Shown here: positions 1 through 6,970 of the stretch, in pieces
How positions within the stretch are numbered: the first letter of the stretch is position 1
How the letters are laid out: each line of letters begins with the position of its first letter
The notes under the pieces: model-generated
Database searches by the model: none
What the model was told of the DNA's origin: nothing
What the model saw: the letters and a program-made list of their open reading frames with translations, nothing else
NCBI RefSeq assembly: GCF_042850945.1
Contig: NZ_AP031496.1
Span: 682,001 to 746,000, forward strand
Source of the DNA: Halioxenophilus aromaticivorans
GTDB lineage: Bacteria; Pseudomonadota; Gammaproteobacteria; Pseudomonadales; Cellvibrionaceae
Direction: 5' to 3'
Length of the DNA: 64,000 nucleotides
Position numbers and translations under genes: made by a program

Positions 1-193
1 AACCGATAAATCCGCCCAGGCCCAGGTTGGCCTTTTCTCCGTCTTCCAGAGCGTAGCCCAGTAATCTTACTTTGAGTGTTAATGTCAAGCCGCCGTAGGC
101 CATGCTCAGCGCGGCCAAAATTAATGCGTCGTAAACCAGGGCGGCAAGCTTGCGCCACAAAGGGGCTTTGGGTAGGTCGTTAAGTGTGTGCAT
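1..193 (-). CDS. RDD family membrane protein (partial, N-terminal part)
   Basis: The first 64 residues can be read from an ATG at 193 down to the window edge, and the rest lies outside. The N-terminus has the motif LWRKLAALVYDALILAAL, which matches the opening Arg and Asp of the RDD family and leads into a first membrane helix. RDD proteins are small polytopic inner-membrane proteins, mostly without an assigned function; some have been linked to ion transport. It lies on the same strand as the lipoprotein gene that starts upstream of it, with about 50 bases between them. The family call rests on a short stretch, so it is good but not certain. Confidence 0.75.
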   Translation of the reverse strand, partial: MHTLNDLPKAPLWRKLAALVYDALILAALSMAYGGLTLTLKVRLLGYALEDGEKANLGLGGFIG

Positions 194-244
194 GGCGGCA
201 TTCTACCTGGAAGCGTGCAGGTAAAAAACCGCGCGATGAGCGGC

Positions 245-760
245 TTAAAATTGGTAGATAAAAAACAGTTCTAGGGAATCGCTGGTTAAATCCATATCGT
301 AATCCACACTGCCGCGTCGCTCCGGTAGGCCTGCGGCCCGGCGTTTGGCTTCTCGGGCAGCCATCATATTGTCCCAGGCGGCGCGGGCTTTGGATTTTAA
401 ATAGGCGGTAATAATGCTGCTGCCACGTTCCCAGCGCACTTGGTGGGTCTCTACGTAGAGCCAGTATCGATTCATTTCGCGCTCGGTGGTGGCCATAGAG
501 GTGCGGCTAAGCTCTGCCGCGGCTCGTTCTAAGGCGCGGTTGTCCAGTCCGAAGGCGTTGTAGTGGCGGGTGCTGTATCTTTCATTACCCACCCGCAATG
601 ACTGCAGTTCCATTTCCGGGGCCAGGTAGTTGGGGCGAAATTGATCGAAATACATTTGTTCGATCTTCTCTTCGCTGGCATTGCAGCCCATAGCGATGCC
701 GCACAGTAATAGTAAGGCCGCTGGCAGCCGCCAACCGATGTGAATGGTTTTAGTCTTCAT
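245..760 (-). CDS. putative lipoprotein, function unknown
   Basis: 171 residues. The N-terminus (MKTKTIHIGWRLPAALLLLCGIAMGC) has a positively charged head, a hydrophobic core and a Cys near residue 26. The lipobox is weak because Ala-Met-Gly precedes the Cys, so lipidation is probable, not certain. The mature part is charged and mostly helical, with many Arg and Glu, no membrane segment and no domain I recognise. The last residues, LELFFIYQF, are hydrophobic and end in Phe, which recalls the closing strand of an outer-membrane barrel, but the protein is otherwise too helical for that. It could share a transcript with the RDD gene downstream. Confidence 0.6.
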   Translation of the reverse strand: MKTKTIHIGWRLPAALLLLCGIAMGCNASEEKIEQMYFDQFRPNYLAPEMELQSLRVGNERYSTRHYNAFGLDNRALERAAAELSRTSMATTEREMNRYWLYVETHQVRWERGSSIITAYLKSKARAAWDNMMAAREAKRRAAGLPERRGSVDYDMDLTSDSLELFFIYQF

Positions 761-1161
761 AAATCACCCGAACTTCGCCGCTTCCCTTGGGTATTTCCTT
801 TTACAAGTCGATGAATTCGCGCTTCGCCTAGGCCAGTGGTTAAACCGTTGTGCTGGGGCTTGCTGCGTGCATTAAGTATGGTTCAGTTTTAATGTTTTGA
901 AAGTTGGTTCAGGATGGGCGGTTATAACGATTCATTATTGATCAATGTGCTACCGGGTGAAGAGGCTCACAGAGTGGGCGTTGTGTTGTGGTAGCGCGTT
1001 TGGTGGGGGATTTTGGGGTGAGTAGTTACTAACTTTTGATGGGGTTTTGGATGCCAGAAGGCGGCAGGGATGATTGGCTTACGAGTGCAGCGGGCCGATA
1101 AACGGTAAGGTTGCTGGCAGCAGCTCCGTGTGGGAGCTGCCGCCGACAATGGACTCAGGGA
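761..1161. other. gene-free stretch between ppa and the lipoprotein gene
   Basis: About 400 bases with no supportable reading frame. It must hold the promoter of the lipoprotein gene (minus strand) and the 3' end of the ppa transcript. The only structure I see is the GC-rich hairpin at 1120-1140. Confidence 0.6.
1120..1140 (-). terminator. GC-rich hairpin downstream of ppa
   Basis: The perfect 8-base stem GCAGCTCC / GGAGCTGC with a 5-base loop starts about 20 bases past the ppa stop codon. No T-run follows on the minus strand, so it may be an mRNA-end stabiliser or a REP-like element instead of a true intrinsic terminator. The flanking TGTGGGAGC resembles the core of pseudomonad REP sequences; that resemblance is only an impression. 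Confidence 0.4.
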
Positions 1162-1695
1162 TTAACCCTCGGCGTGGTAACGCTCTACGGATTCCTGAAT
1201 CTCTTTACGGGCTTCTTCTACATCGCCCCAGCCTTCAATTTTAACCCACTTGCCTGGCTCCAAATCTTTGTAGTGCTCAAAGAAGTGAGCGATTTGATCC
1301 AAGGTTTGCTTGGGTAGGTCGTCAATGGATTTAACGTCTTTATATAGCGGGGTGATTTTCTCGTAGGGTACAGCCAGGATCTTGGCGTCTTCACCGCTTT
1401 CGTCGGTCATTTTTAATACGCCTACAGGGCGGGCGCGTAAAACAGAACCGGTTAGTACGGGCAGTGGCATAACCACCAAAACGTCAACAGGGTCGCCGTC
1501 GCCACACAGAGTGTGAGGTACGTAACCGTAGTTGCATGGGTAGTGCATGGCTGTGCCCAGCATACGATCAACGAAGATGGCGCCGCTATCCTTGTCGACT
1601 TCGTATTTGATTGGGTCTGCATTCATAGGAATTTCGATGATGACGTTTAGATCGTCAGGGAGGTTTTTTCCTGCAGGGACTTTATCAAAGCTCAT
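1162..1695 (-). CDS. ppa: inorganic pyrophosphatase (family I)
   Basis: Cytoplasmic Mg-dependent enzyme that hydrolyses pyrophosphate to two phosphates and so drives biosynthetic reactions forward. 177 residues from the ATG at 1695, close to the 175 of E. coli Ppa. An in-frame ATG at 1758 would add 21 residues with no family match, so I chose the internal start (MSFDKVPAGKNLPDD). Family signatures are visible: EIPMN followed by KYEVDKDSG, the metal-binding segment GDGDPVDVLV, and DLEPGKWVKIEGW near the C-terminus. It stands alone, divergent from the ArsR-type gene, and a hairpin follows it. Confidence 0.96.
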   Translation of the reverse strand: MSFDKVPAGKNLPDDLNVIIEIPMNADPIKYEVDKDSGAIFVDRMLGTAMHYPCNYGYVPHTLCGDGDPVDVLVVMPLPVLTGSVLRARPVGVLKMTDESGEDAKILAVPYEKITPLYKDVKSIDDLPKQTLDQIAHFFEHYKDLEPGKWVKIEGWGDVEEARKEIQESVERYHAEG

Positions 1696-1917
1696 AATGG
1701 GATCCAGTGTTGGTGATTTCCTGGTTGCGGATTCTAACACATTGAATTTACCGAACAATTAGCCATAAGTTGGGCTAAATTTGCCGCGCTGGCCAACAAA
1801 TGACAACCGATTGTCGCCACTGCGAAAATTAGGCTGCCATCCACTGGCAGATGTGGGTTTGTCCACTAAGCTTAGGGAACAGACACATTCTTAGTGAGAA
1901 GGTAGGCTACAAACGTC

Positions 1918-2295
1918 ATGATGCCAGAATTAGAGTCCATAGATTCCAACGCGCCCCAAGTAGAAAAGCTACTCAAGTTGTTAGCCCACCGCGGCCGCTT
2001 GATGGTGCTGTGCAACCTGATGGAAGGCGAGCGCTCCGCCGGTGACCTAGAATCGGTTGCCAAGCTGAGCCAGTCGGCCCTGTCGCAGCACCTCGCCAAA
2101 CTGCGCGAGGAAAAAATCGTCGCCACCCGCCGCGATGCCCAACGTATTTACTACCGTCTGGCAGATCAGCGAACCCGAACGATATTGTCCTGCTTAACCC
2201 AAACCTTTGCCAACGAGCTCGGTGCCCAACAACCTCCGGTTGATCAGTTGTCCGAAAGCCCCGCGGCACCTCACATGAGCAAGTATTCGGCCTAA
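1918..2295 (+). CDS. ArsR/SmtB-family transcriptional regulator (HlyU/BigR-like)
   Basis: 125-residue winged-helix repressor. The helix-turn-helix lies at about residues 40-65 (SAGDLESVAKLSQSALSQHL), followed by the wing TRRDAQRIYYRLAD. The SQSALSQHLAKLR segment is typical of the HlyU/BigR/SqrR branch, which senses sulfane sulfur or redox state through two cysteines. Here Cys32, in VLCNL, sits at the first conserved position. The second Cys (Cys92) falls about six residues before the usual helix-5 position, so thiol sensing is uncertain. No sulfur-oxidation gene is next to it, so the regulon cannot be read from context. The start is one of two consecutive ATG codons, with GAGAAGG-like spacing upstream. 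Confidence 0.85.
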   Translation: MMPELESIDSNAPQVEKLLKLLAHRGRLMVLCNLMEGERSAGDLESVAKLSQSALSQHLAKLREEKIVATRRDAQRIYYRLADQRTRTILSCLTQTFANELGAQQPPVDQLSESPAAPHMSKYSA

Positions 2296-2321
2296 CCCGC
2301 CCCCACTAAGAGTAAGCCTGT

Positions 2322-2356
2322 AAAACCCCGTGGTGTCTGTGCCATGGGGTTTTTTT
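2322..2356 (+). terminator. rho-independent terminator between the ArsR-type gene and fbp
   Basis: Stem AAAACCCCGTGG / CCATGGGGTTTT with one G-T pair, a loop of about 8 bases, then a run of T. The A-run on the 5' side would give a shorter T-run on the other strand, so it may also serve fbp, which converges from the right. Confidence 0.8.
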
Positions 2357-2402
2357 GTGGGTGCGATTAGTGAGGGTGTGGTTTGTTGCCTTAGTTTAGC
2401 GG

Positions 2403-3404
2403 TTAAACGTTCAGTTTGGCGGCGTCAGACTCAAGCGCGCCTTTGTGGGCGTCCAGCAACACTTCTATTTCGTTCTTAGAACCCAGCGCCACAGCCACAC
2501 GTTGGTGGATTTTGGTGGGTTGCATATCCAAGATATTGCCATAGCAGGTGGTGGCCAGGCCGCCGGCTTGCTCTACCAGGTAGCTCATGGGGTTGCCCTC
2601 GTACATAAGGCGTAGCTTGCCTGGTTTGGCAGGGTCTCGGTTGTCCCAGGGGTAGCTGAAAATACCACCGCGGGTGAGAATGCGATGCACGTCGGTCACC
2701 ATGGCGGCAATCCAGCGCATATTGAAATTTTTGCCGCGCTCGCCATCACTGCCGGCCAGTAGACCTGCCACATAGCTTTGCATCTCTGGCTGCCAAAAAC
2801 GTTGATTGGCCATATTGATAGCAAATTCTTTGGTGTCGGTCGGGATGGTCATGGCGCTGGCGGTTTGGATGAACTCGCCGTTGTTATCCAGGCAATACTG
2901 CTGCACACCGCTGCCGGTGGTCAAAACCAGGGTGGTTGCCGGGCCGTACAGCACGTAACCGGCGGCCAATTGCTTGCGGCCGGCCTGCAAGTAGGCGCGT
3001 TCCTCGCCACCATTCATACCGGCGGGCACCTCCAATACAGAGAATATGGTGCCAACAGAGACGTTAACATCAATGTTGGAGGAGCCATCCAATGGGTCGA
3101 ACAGAATTAAAAAACGGCCCTCTGGGTTACCGGCCACGGGCAGGTCTTCTTCTTCACTGGCAATACCGGCCACGATGGGAAGCTTCAACAGAGCCTCTTT
3201 GAGGTTGTCATTGGCAATTACATCCAGTTGCTTTTGGGTCTCACCCTGAATATTGGTGTCTTCTAGCGCTCCCAGGATGCCGGTGAGGGCGCCCAGTTGC
3301 AGCTGGCCAGCAATGCCCGTGCAGCAGGTGCAGATGGCGCTGATAAGGTCGGTTAATTCTGGATCTGTGGATCGAGCAGAAAGGTATTCTGTAACGTTAG
3401 GCAT
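2403..3404 (-). CDS. fbp: fructose-1,6-bisphosphatase class I
   Basis: Gluconeogenic enzyme removing the 1-phosphate of fructose 1,6-bisphosphate in the cytoplasm. 333 residues, the usual size for class I. The metal and phosphate site is clear: EEEDLP at about residues 84-89 and LFDPLDGSSNID at about 101-112. The C-terminal substrate region has RWIAAMVTDVHRIL, then GGIFSYPWD, and KLRLMYEGNPM. Read from the ATG at 3404. It is monocistronic, converging on the ArsR-type gene and divergent from mpl across a 302-base spacer. Confidence 0.97.
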   Translation of the reverse strand: MPNVTEYLSARSTDPELTDLISAICTCCTGIAGQLQLGALTGILGALEDTNIQGETQKQLDVIANDNLKEALLKLPIVAGIASEEEDLPVAGNPEGRFLILFDPLDGSSNIDVNVSVGTIFSVLEVPAGMNGGEERAYLQAGRKQLAAGYVLYGPATTLVLTTGSGVQQYCLDNNGEFIQTASAMTIPTDTKEFAINMANQRFWQPEMQSYVAGLLAGSDGERGKNFNMRWIAAMVTDVHRILTRGGIFSYPWDNRDPAKPGKLRLMYEGNPMSYLVEQAGGLATTCYGNILDMQPTKIHQRVAVALGSKNEIEVLLDAHKGALESDAAKLNV

Positions 3405-3706
3405 TTGGGCTTCCTCTTTCCAAATAATTCAACCTTGATGTCAATGCAGACGTTGTAAGCTCGGTACGGGTCTGGTTTAAATGGCATATGGGTTGGTGTT
3501 GTGCGGATAAATAAACAAACAAGAAAAACAAAAATAAGAAGACACTCAACGTGTATTTGCCGGCTTAGGCCGGTCTGGTTGATCGGTTTTCCGATTCTTA
3601 GGCGCCAGTTTGAGCGGATTCAAGCTGGCAGTATAGTGGCACAGGCTCAAGTGGGCAAAACCCTGGCTCTGCGGTAAGCTTCCACAGCAAAAATTGGCAT
3701 TACAGG
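3405..3706. promoter_or_regulatory. divergent promoter region of fbp and mpl
   Basis: 302 bases between two divergent starts, with an A-rich patch (about 3506-3540) and a short imperfect hairpin (GCCGGCTTAGGCCGG near 3558). No clear -35/-10 pair could be fixed by eye, and no gene is supported here. Confidence 0.4.
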
Positions 3707-5065
3707 ATGACTATGCACGTACATATTTTGGGGATCTGCGGCACCTTTATGGGCAGCCTGGCCCAGCTGGCTAAGGCCCTCGGGCACCGTGTCACCGGCA
3801 GCGATGCCAATGTTTACCCGCCCATGAGCACCCAGTTGGAGTCTGCTGGGATTGAGATTTTTCAGGGCTTTGGCGAAGAGCAGTTTGTCCAAAAACCGGA
3901 TTTAGTGGTGATTGGCAACGCCATGAGCCGGGGCAACCCTGCGGTGGAATACGTGCTGGAGCGGGGCCTACCGTATACCTCCGGCCCACAGTGGTTGAAC
4001 CAAGCGCTGCTACCTGGCAAATGGGTGTTGGCGGCTTCTGGTACCCACGGCAAAACCACCACCGCCAGCATGATTGCCTGGGTGTTGGAGCATGCCGGCT
4101 TTGAGCCCGGTTTTTTGATCGGTGGCGTGCCGGGTAATTTTGAGCATTCCGCGCGCCTGGGTAAAAGCGACTTTTTTGTGGTTGAGGCCGATGAGTACGA
4201 CACCGCCTTTTTTGATAAGCGCTCTAAATTTCTCCACTACCAACCCCGTACGCTGGTGATTAACAACCTGGAGTACGACCACGCCGATATCTTCCCCGAT
4301 TTAGCCGCCATTCAAACCCAATTCCACCACGTGATTCGCACGGTGCCGGCCAGCGGCACCATCATCTACCCCGAGGGTGTCACCGCCATTGACGCGGTGC
4401 TGGCCAAGGGGTGCTGGAGCCAAACCGCGGTACTGGGCCGGGATTGGCAGGCCCAGGCATTGGCACCCAGTGGCGCCAGCTTTAAGGTATTACACAAGGG
4501 CGAGCCGGTGGGCGAAGTGCACTGGCAATGCATTGGCCAGCACAATGTGTGCAACGGCTTGGCCGCCATTGCTGCCGCCCACAGTGTGGGTATTGCCCCG
4601 GCGGATGCCTGCGCCGCGCTCAACCAATTTAAAGGCGTGAAGCGGCGTATGGAGTTGCTGGCCGATGTTAACGGCACCAAGGTGTACGACGATTTTGCCC
4701 ATCACCCCACGGCCATAGCCACCACCCTTGAGGGCCTGCGCGCCCAGGTCGGGAATGAGCCCATCACCGCGGTGGTGGAGTTGCGCTCTAATACCATGAA
4801 ATCCGGCGTGCATAATCGCGTGTTGGCGCAATCCTGTTGTGCCGCCGACCGCGTGTTGTGGTACCAGGCCGGTGGCGACGACAGCGTAAGCCTTGATGAC
4901 CTAGTGCATCACAGCTGTGTGCCGGCCAAATTGTGCCAAAGCTTAGACGACATCATCACCACGGTGACGCGCACCGCCCAGGCGCCAGGCCACGTGGTGG
5001 TCATGAGTAATGGCGGCTTTGGCGGCGTGCATCAGAGCTTGGTTGCCGCCCTGAAAAACCGCTAA
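3707..5065 (+). CDS. mpl: UDP-N-acetylmuramate:L-alanyl-gamma-D-glutamyl-meso-diaminopimelate ligase
   Basis: Cell-wall recycling ligase: it joins the recovered tripeptide L-Ala-D-Glu-meso-Dap to UDP-MurNAc with ATP, in the cytoplasm. 452 residues (E. coli Mpl 457). The N-terminal MurC-like domain begins HVHILGICGTFMGSLA. The ATP loop is ASGTHGKTTTASMIAW at about residues 110-125, and the central domain carries DEYDTAFFDKRSKF, typical of Mpl. The C-terminal domain has YDDFAHHPTAI. The start ATG at 3707 keeps the full Rossmann opening. ubiX follows after 20 bases and is probably cotranscribed, an arrangement common in gammaproteobacteria. Confidence 0.97.
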   Translation: MTMHVHILGICGTFMGSLAQLAKALGHRVTGSDANVYPPMSTQLESAGIEIFQGFGEEQFVQKPDLVVIGNAMSRGNPAVEYVLERGLPYTSGPQWLNQALLPGKWVLAASGTHGKTTTASMIAWVLEHAGFEPGFLIGGVPGNFEHSARLGKSDFFVVEADEYDTAFFDKRSKFLHYQPRTLVINNLEYDHADIFPDLAAIQTQFHHVIRTVPASGTIIYPEGVTAIDAVLAKGCWSQTAVLGRDWQAQALAPSGASFKVLHKGEPVGEVHWQCIGQHNVCNGLAAIAAAHSVGIAPADACAALNQFKGVKRRMELLADVNGTKVYDDFAHHPTAIATTLEGLRAQVGNEPITAVVELRSNTMKSGVHNRVLAQSCCAADRVLWYQAGGDDSVSLDDLVHHSCVPAKLCQSLDDIITTVTRTAQAPGHVVVMSNGGFGGVHQSLVAALKNR

Positions 5066-5085
5066 TTGACCGACAAGGAAAAACC

Positions 5086-5700
5086 ATGACCAAAGCCGTA
5101 ACCCTGGCGATTACCGGCGCCTCCGGGGCGCCCTACGCCTTGCGTTTAATTCAGTGCTTGGTGGCCGCGCAGTGCCGCATTGAACTGCTGATCTCCAGTG
5201 CCGCCGAGGTGGTAATCGACCAGGAAACCGAACTTAAGCTGCCACCGGCAGGTGAGGACGTACAGGCCCAGCAAGAATACCTCTGGCAGCAGTTTCCCGG
5301 CTCAGAGGGGGTATTGCGCCTCTATGGCCGTAGTGATTGGTTTTCACCGGTGGCTTCGGGCACCAGCGCGCCGCGGGATATGGTTATCTGCCCCGCCAGT
5401 GGTGGCACCTTGTCTGCCGTAGCCCACGGCGCCAGCAATAACTTGATTGAACGCGCCGCCGATGTCGCCCTCAAAGAGCGCCGCCGTCTGATTATGGTAA
5501 CGCGGGAAGCGCCGCTATCCACGGTGCATTTGCGCAATATGTTGACGCTCAGTGAAATGGGGGTAGTGATACTGCCGGCCAGCCCTGGGTTTTATCAGCA
5601 CCCCAGCAGCGTGGAAGACATGGTGGATTTTATTGTGGCGCGAATTTTGGACCAGTTACAGCTGGAGCAAACCCTGCTGCCGCGTTGGGGGGAGTCCTAA
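5086..5700 (+). CDS. ubiX: flavin prenyltransferase UbiX
   Basis: Makes prenylated FMN from FMN and dimethylallyl phosphate, the cofactor used by the UbiD decarboxylase in ubiquinone synthesis. 204 residues, normal size. The N-terminal flavoprotein motif LAITGASGAPYALRL is clear. So are SGTSAPRDMVICPASGGTLSAVAHGASNNLIERAADV and the later REAPLSTVHLRNML, which form the FMN and phosphate pocket. An AAGGAAAAACC ribosome-binding stretch precedes the ATG. It follows mpl by 20 bases and meets the FHA gene tail to tail. Confidence 0.96.
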   Translation: MTKAVTLAITGASGAPYALRLIQCLVAAQCRIELLISSAAEVVIDQETELKLPPAGEDVQAQQEYLWQQFPGSEGVLRLYGRSDWFSPVASGTSAPRDMVICPASGGTLSAVAHGASNNLIERAADVALKERRRLIMVTREAPLSTVHLRNMLTLSEMGVVILPASPGFYQHPSSVEDMVDFIVARILDQLQLEQTLLPRWGES

Positions 5701-5722
5701 AGGTCTTTCCCTAGAAGCCTGT

Positions 5723-6259
5723 TCAAGAAAAGAACACCAAGTAAATCAAATAGCCAATGCAGCCAGCCGTGAGCGTGGAGGCGGCAATGGTGAACGCCTG
5801 GGGTCGACGTTTGCGGCCGGGCTCCAAGCGGTTGCCGGGCGACGTTGGGCGGGTCATTTTGACCTTGACGATTTTGACAGCGGATTTTTTGGCCGCAGCA
5901 AAGGGTGTTTTTTTCGGCCGGCGGATGATGGTTTCTTGGCCTTCGTGGGGGCCTTCCACCAAAAAGGTGAAGGTATCGAAACGCAACTGGTCGCCGTGTT
6001 TGATGGGCACTTTTTTAACCCGGTTGCCGTTCACAAAAGTGCCATTCATAGAGGCCATATCTTGCAGCATTACGGCGTTACCAGTGCGCTGCAGTTGTGC
6101 GTGGCGGCGAGACAAGTGATTGCTGGGCAGAGTGATGTCGGCCTGGGCGCTGCGGCCAATGGTCAGTGTGCCTTCTGAGATATCGTAGCGCTTACCGTGC
6201 ATCCAACTGCTGTTGGCGACGATTGCCCACTGCTCAAGTGACCCGTTCCTAGACTGCAA
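5723..6259 (-). CDS. FHA-domain protein with C-terminal membrane anchor
   Basis: 178 residues. An FHA phosphothreonine-binding domain covers about residues 20-95, with the hallmark strands TIGRSAQADITLP, NHLSRRHAQL and DMASMNGTFVNGNRV. A basic Pro/Lys/Arg-rich linker follows, then a single hydrophobic segment at about residues 152-177 (FTIAASTLTAGCIGYLIYLVFF) that ends the protein. The FHA head should therefore face the cytoplasm. No Ser/Thr kinase, phosphatase or type VI secretion gene is nearby, so its partner is unknown. It converges on ubiX. Confidence 0.85.
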   Translation of the reverse strand: MQSRNGSLEQWAIVANSSWMHGKRYDISEGTLTIGRSAQADITLPSNHLSRRHAQLQRTGNAVMLQDMASMNGTFVNGNRVKKVPIKHGDQLRFDTFTFLVEGPHEGQETIIRRPKKTPFAAAKKSAVKIVKVKMTRPTSPGNRLEPGRKRRPQAFTIAASTLTAGCIGYLIYLVFFS

Positions 6260-6501
6260 AACAAAACTCCTTTTCGTTCATACTACAATGCTCACTGGGG
6301 TGCTCTGTGCTCAGTTTGGCCAGCGGCCAAATAGGCGGTCAAAATAGCATCGACCGAATTTTTTGTAAATCCAGCGCCGTTTTGGGCTGCGTGCCGCCGG
6401 CCGGTTTTACTCTTGGGCAAAAAGTTTGTCACTGTTGTTGTGAAAATTACGGTTTTATTACGCCTGGGCCGCGGGCACACTGCCGGCTGGCGATACACAC
6501 T

Positions 6502-6804
6502 ATGCATTATGGGGGCTCTGTGTCTGCACTACCCACTGTTACTATTACCTACTGCACACAATGTCGCTGGCTGTTGCGCTCGGCGTGGTTGGCGCAAGAA
6601 TTACTCACCACCTTTGAATCCAGCCTGGGGGCGGTGACTCTGGTGCCGGCCACTGGGGGTGTGTTTCATATTTATGTGGATGATATGATGCTGTGGGAGC
6701 GCAAGCGAGATGGCGGTTTCCCCGACGTCAAGCTGCTTAAGCAGCGAGTGCGGGATGTGATCGACCCCACCAAGGATCTGGGTCATTCCGAAGCGACGCC
6801 CTAG
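6502..6804 (+). CDS. SelT/SelW/SelH (Rdx) family CxxC protein
   Basis: Small thioredoxin-like protein of about 100 residues. The N-terminal strand and redox motif TVTITYCTQCRWLLRSAWLAQELL matches the bacterial SelW-like family, and VFHIYVDDMMLWERKRDGGFPD then matches the central strand and the Gly-Gly-Phe-Pro segment. The motif is Cys-x-x-Cys; many relatives carry selenocysteine at the second position. Two starts are possible: the ATG at 6502 or the GTG at 6520. The GTG has the better ribosome-binding site (GGGGG four bases upstream), so residues 1-6 may not be translated. The open frame extends further upstream but without family similarity. Function is presumed to be redox; the physiological partner is unknown. 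Confidence 0.8.
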   Translation: MHYGGSVSALPTVTITYCTQCRWLLRSAWLAQELLTTFESSLGAVTLVPATGGVFHIYVDDMMLWERKRDGGFPDVKLLKQRVRDVIDPTKDLGHSEATP

Positions 6805-6970
6805 GGCCTATTAAAAGGCCTACGGGTGTTATCCATCGATATTTTTCGCCAGGCTGCAGTTTTGTCCGCAGCCGCCATTGTTGTGGGCCTCGCTTAGGCG
6901 ACGCTCTGATTGGGATAAACGCTACCACGCTTGGGGCAGTTGAGCGCAGGCGGCATGGATTGAGAACAAC

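Noticed and set aside
5633..6178. 181-codon plus-strand frame over the end of ubiX and the FHA gene
   Set aside because: Antisense to the FHA domain, whose motifs are unmistakable on the minus strand.
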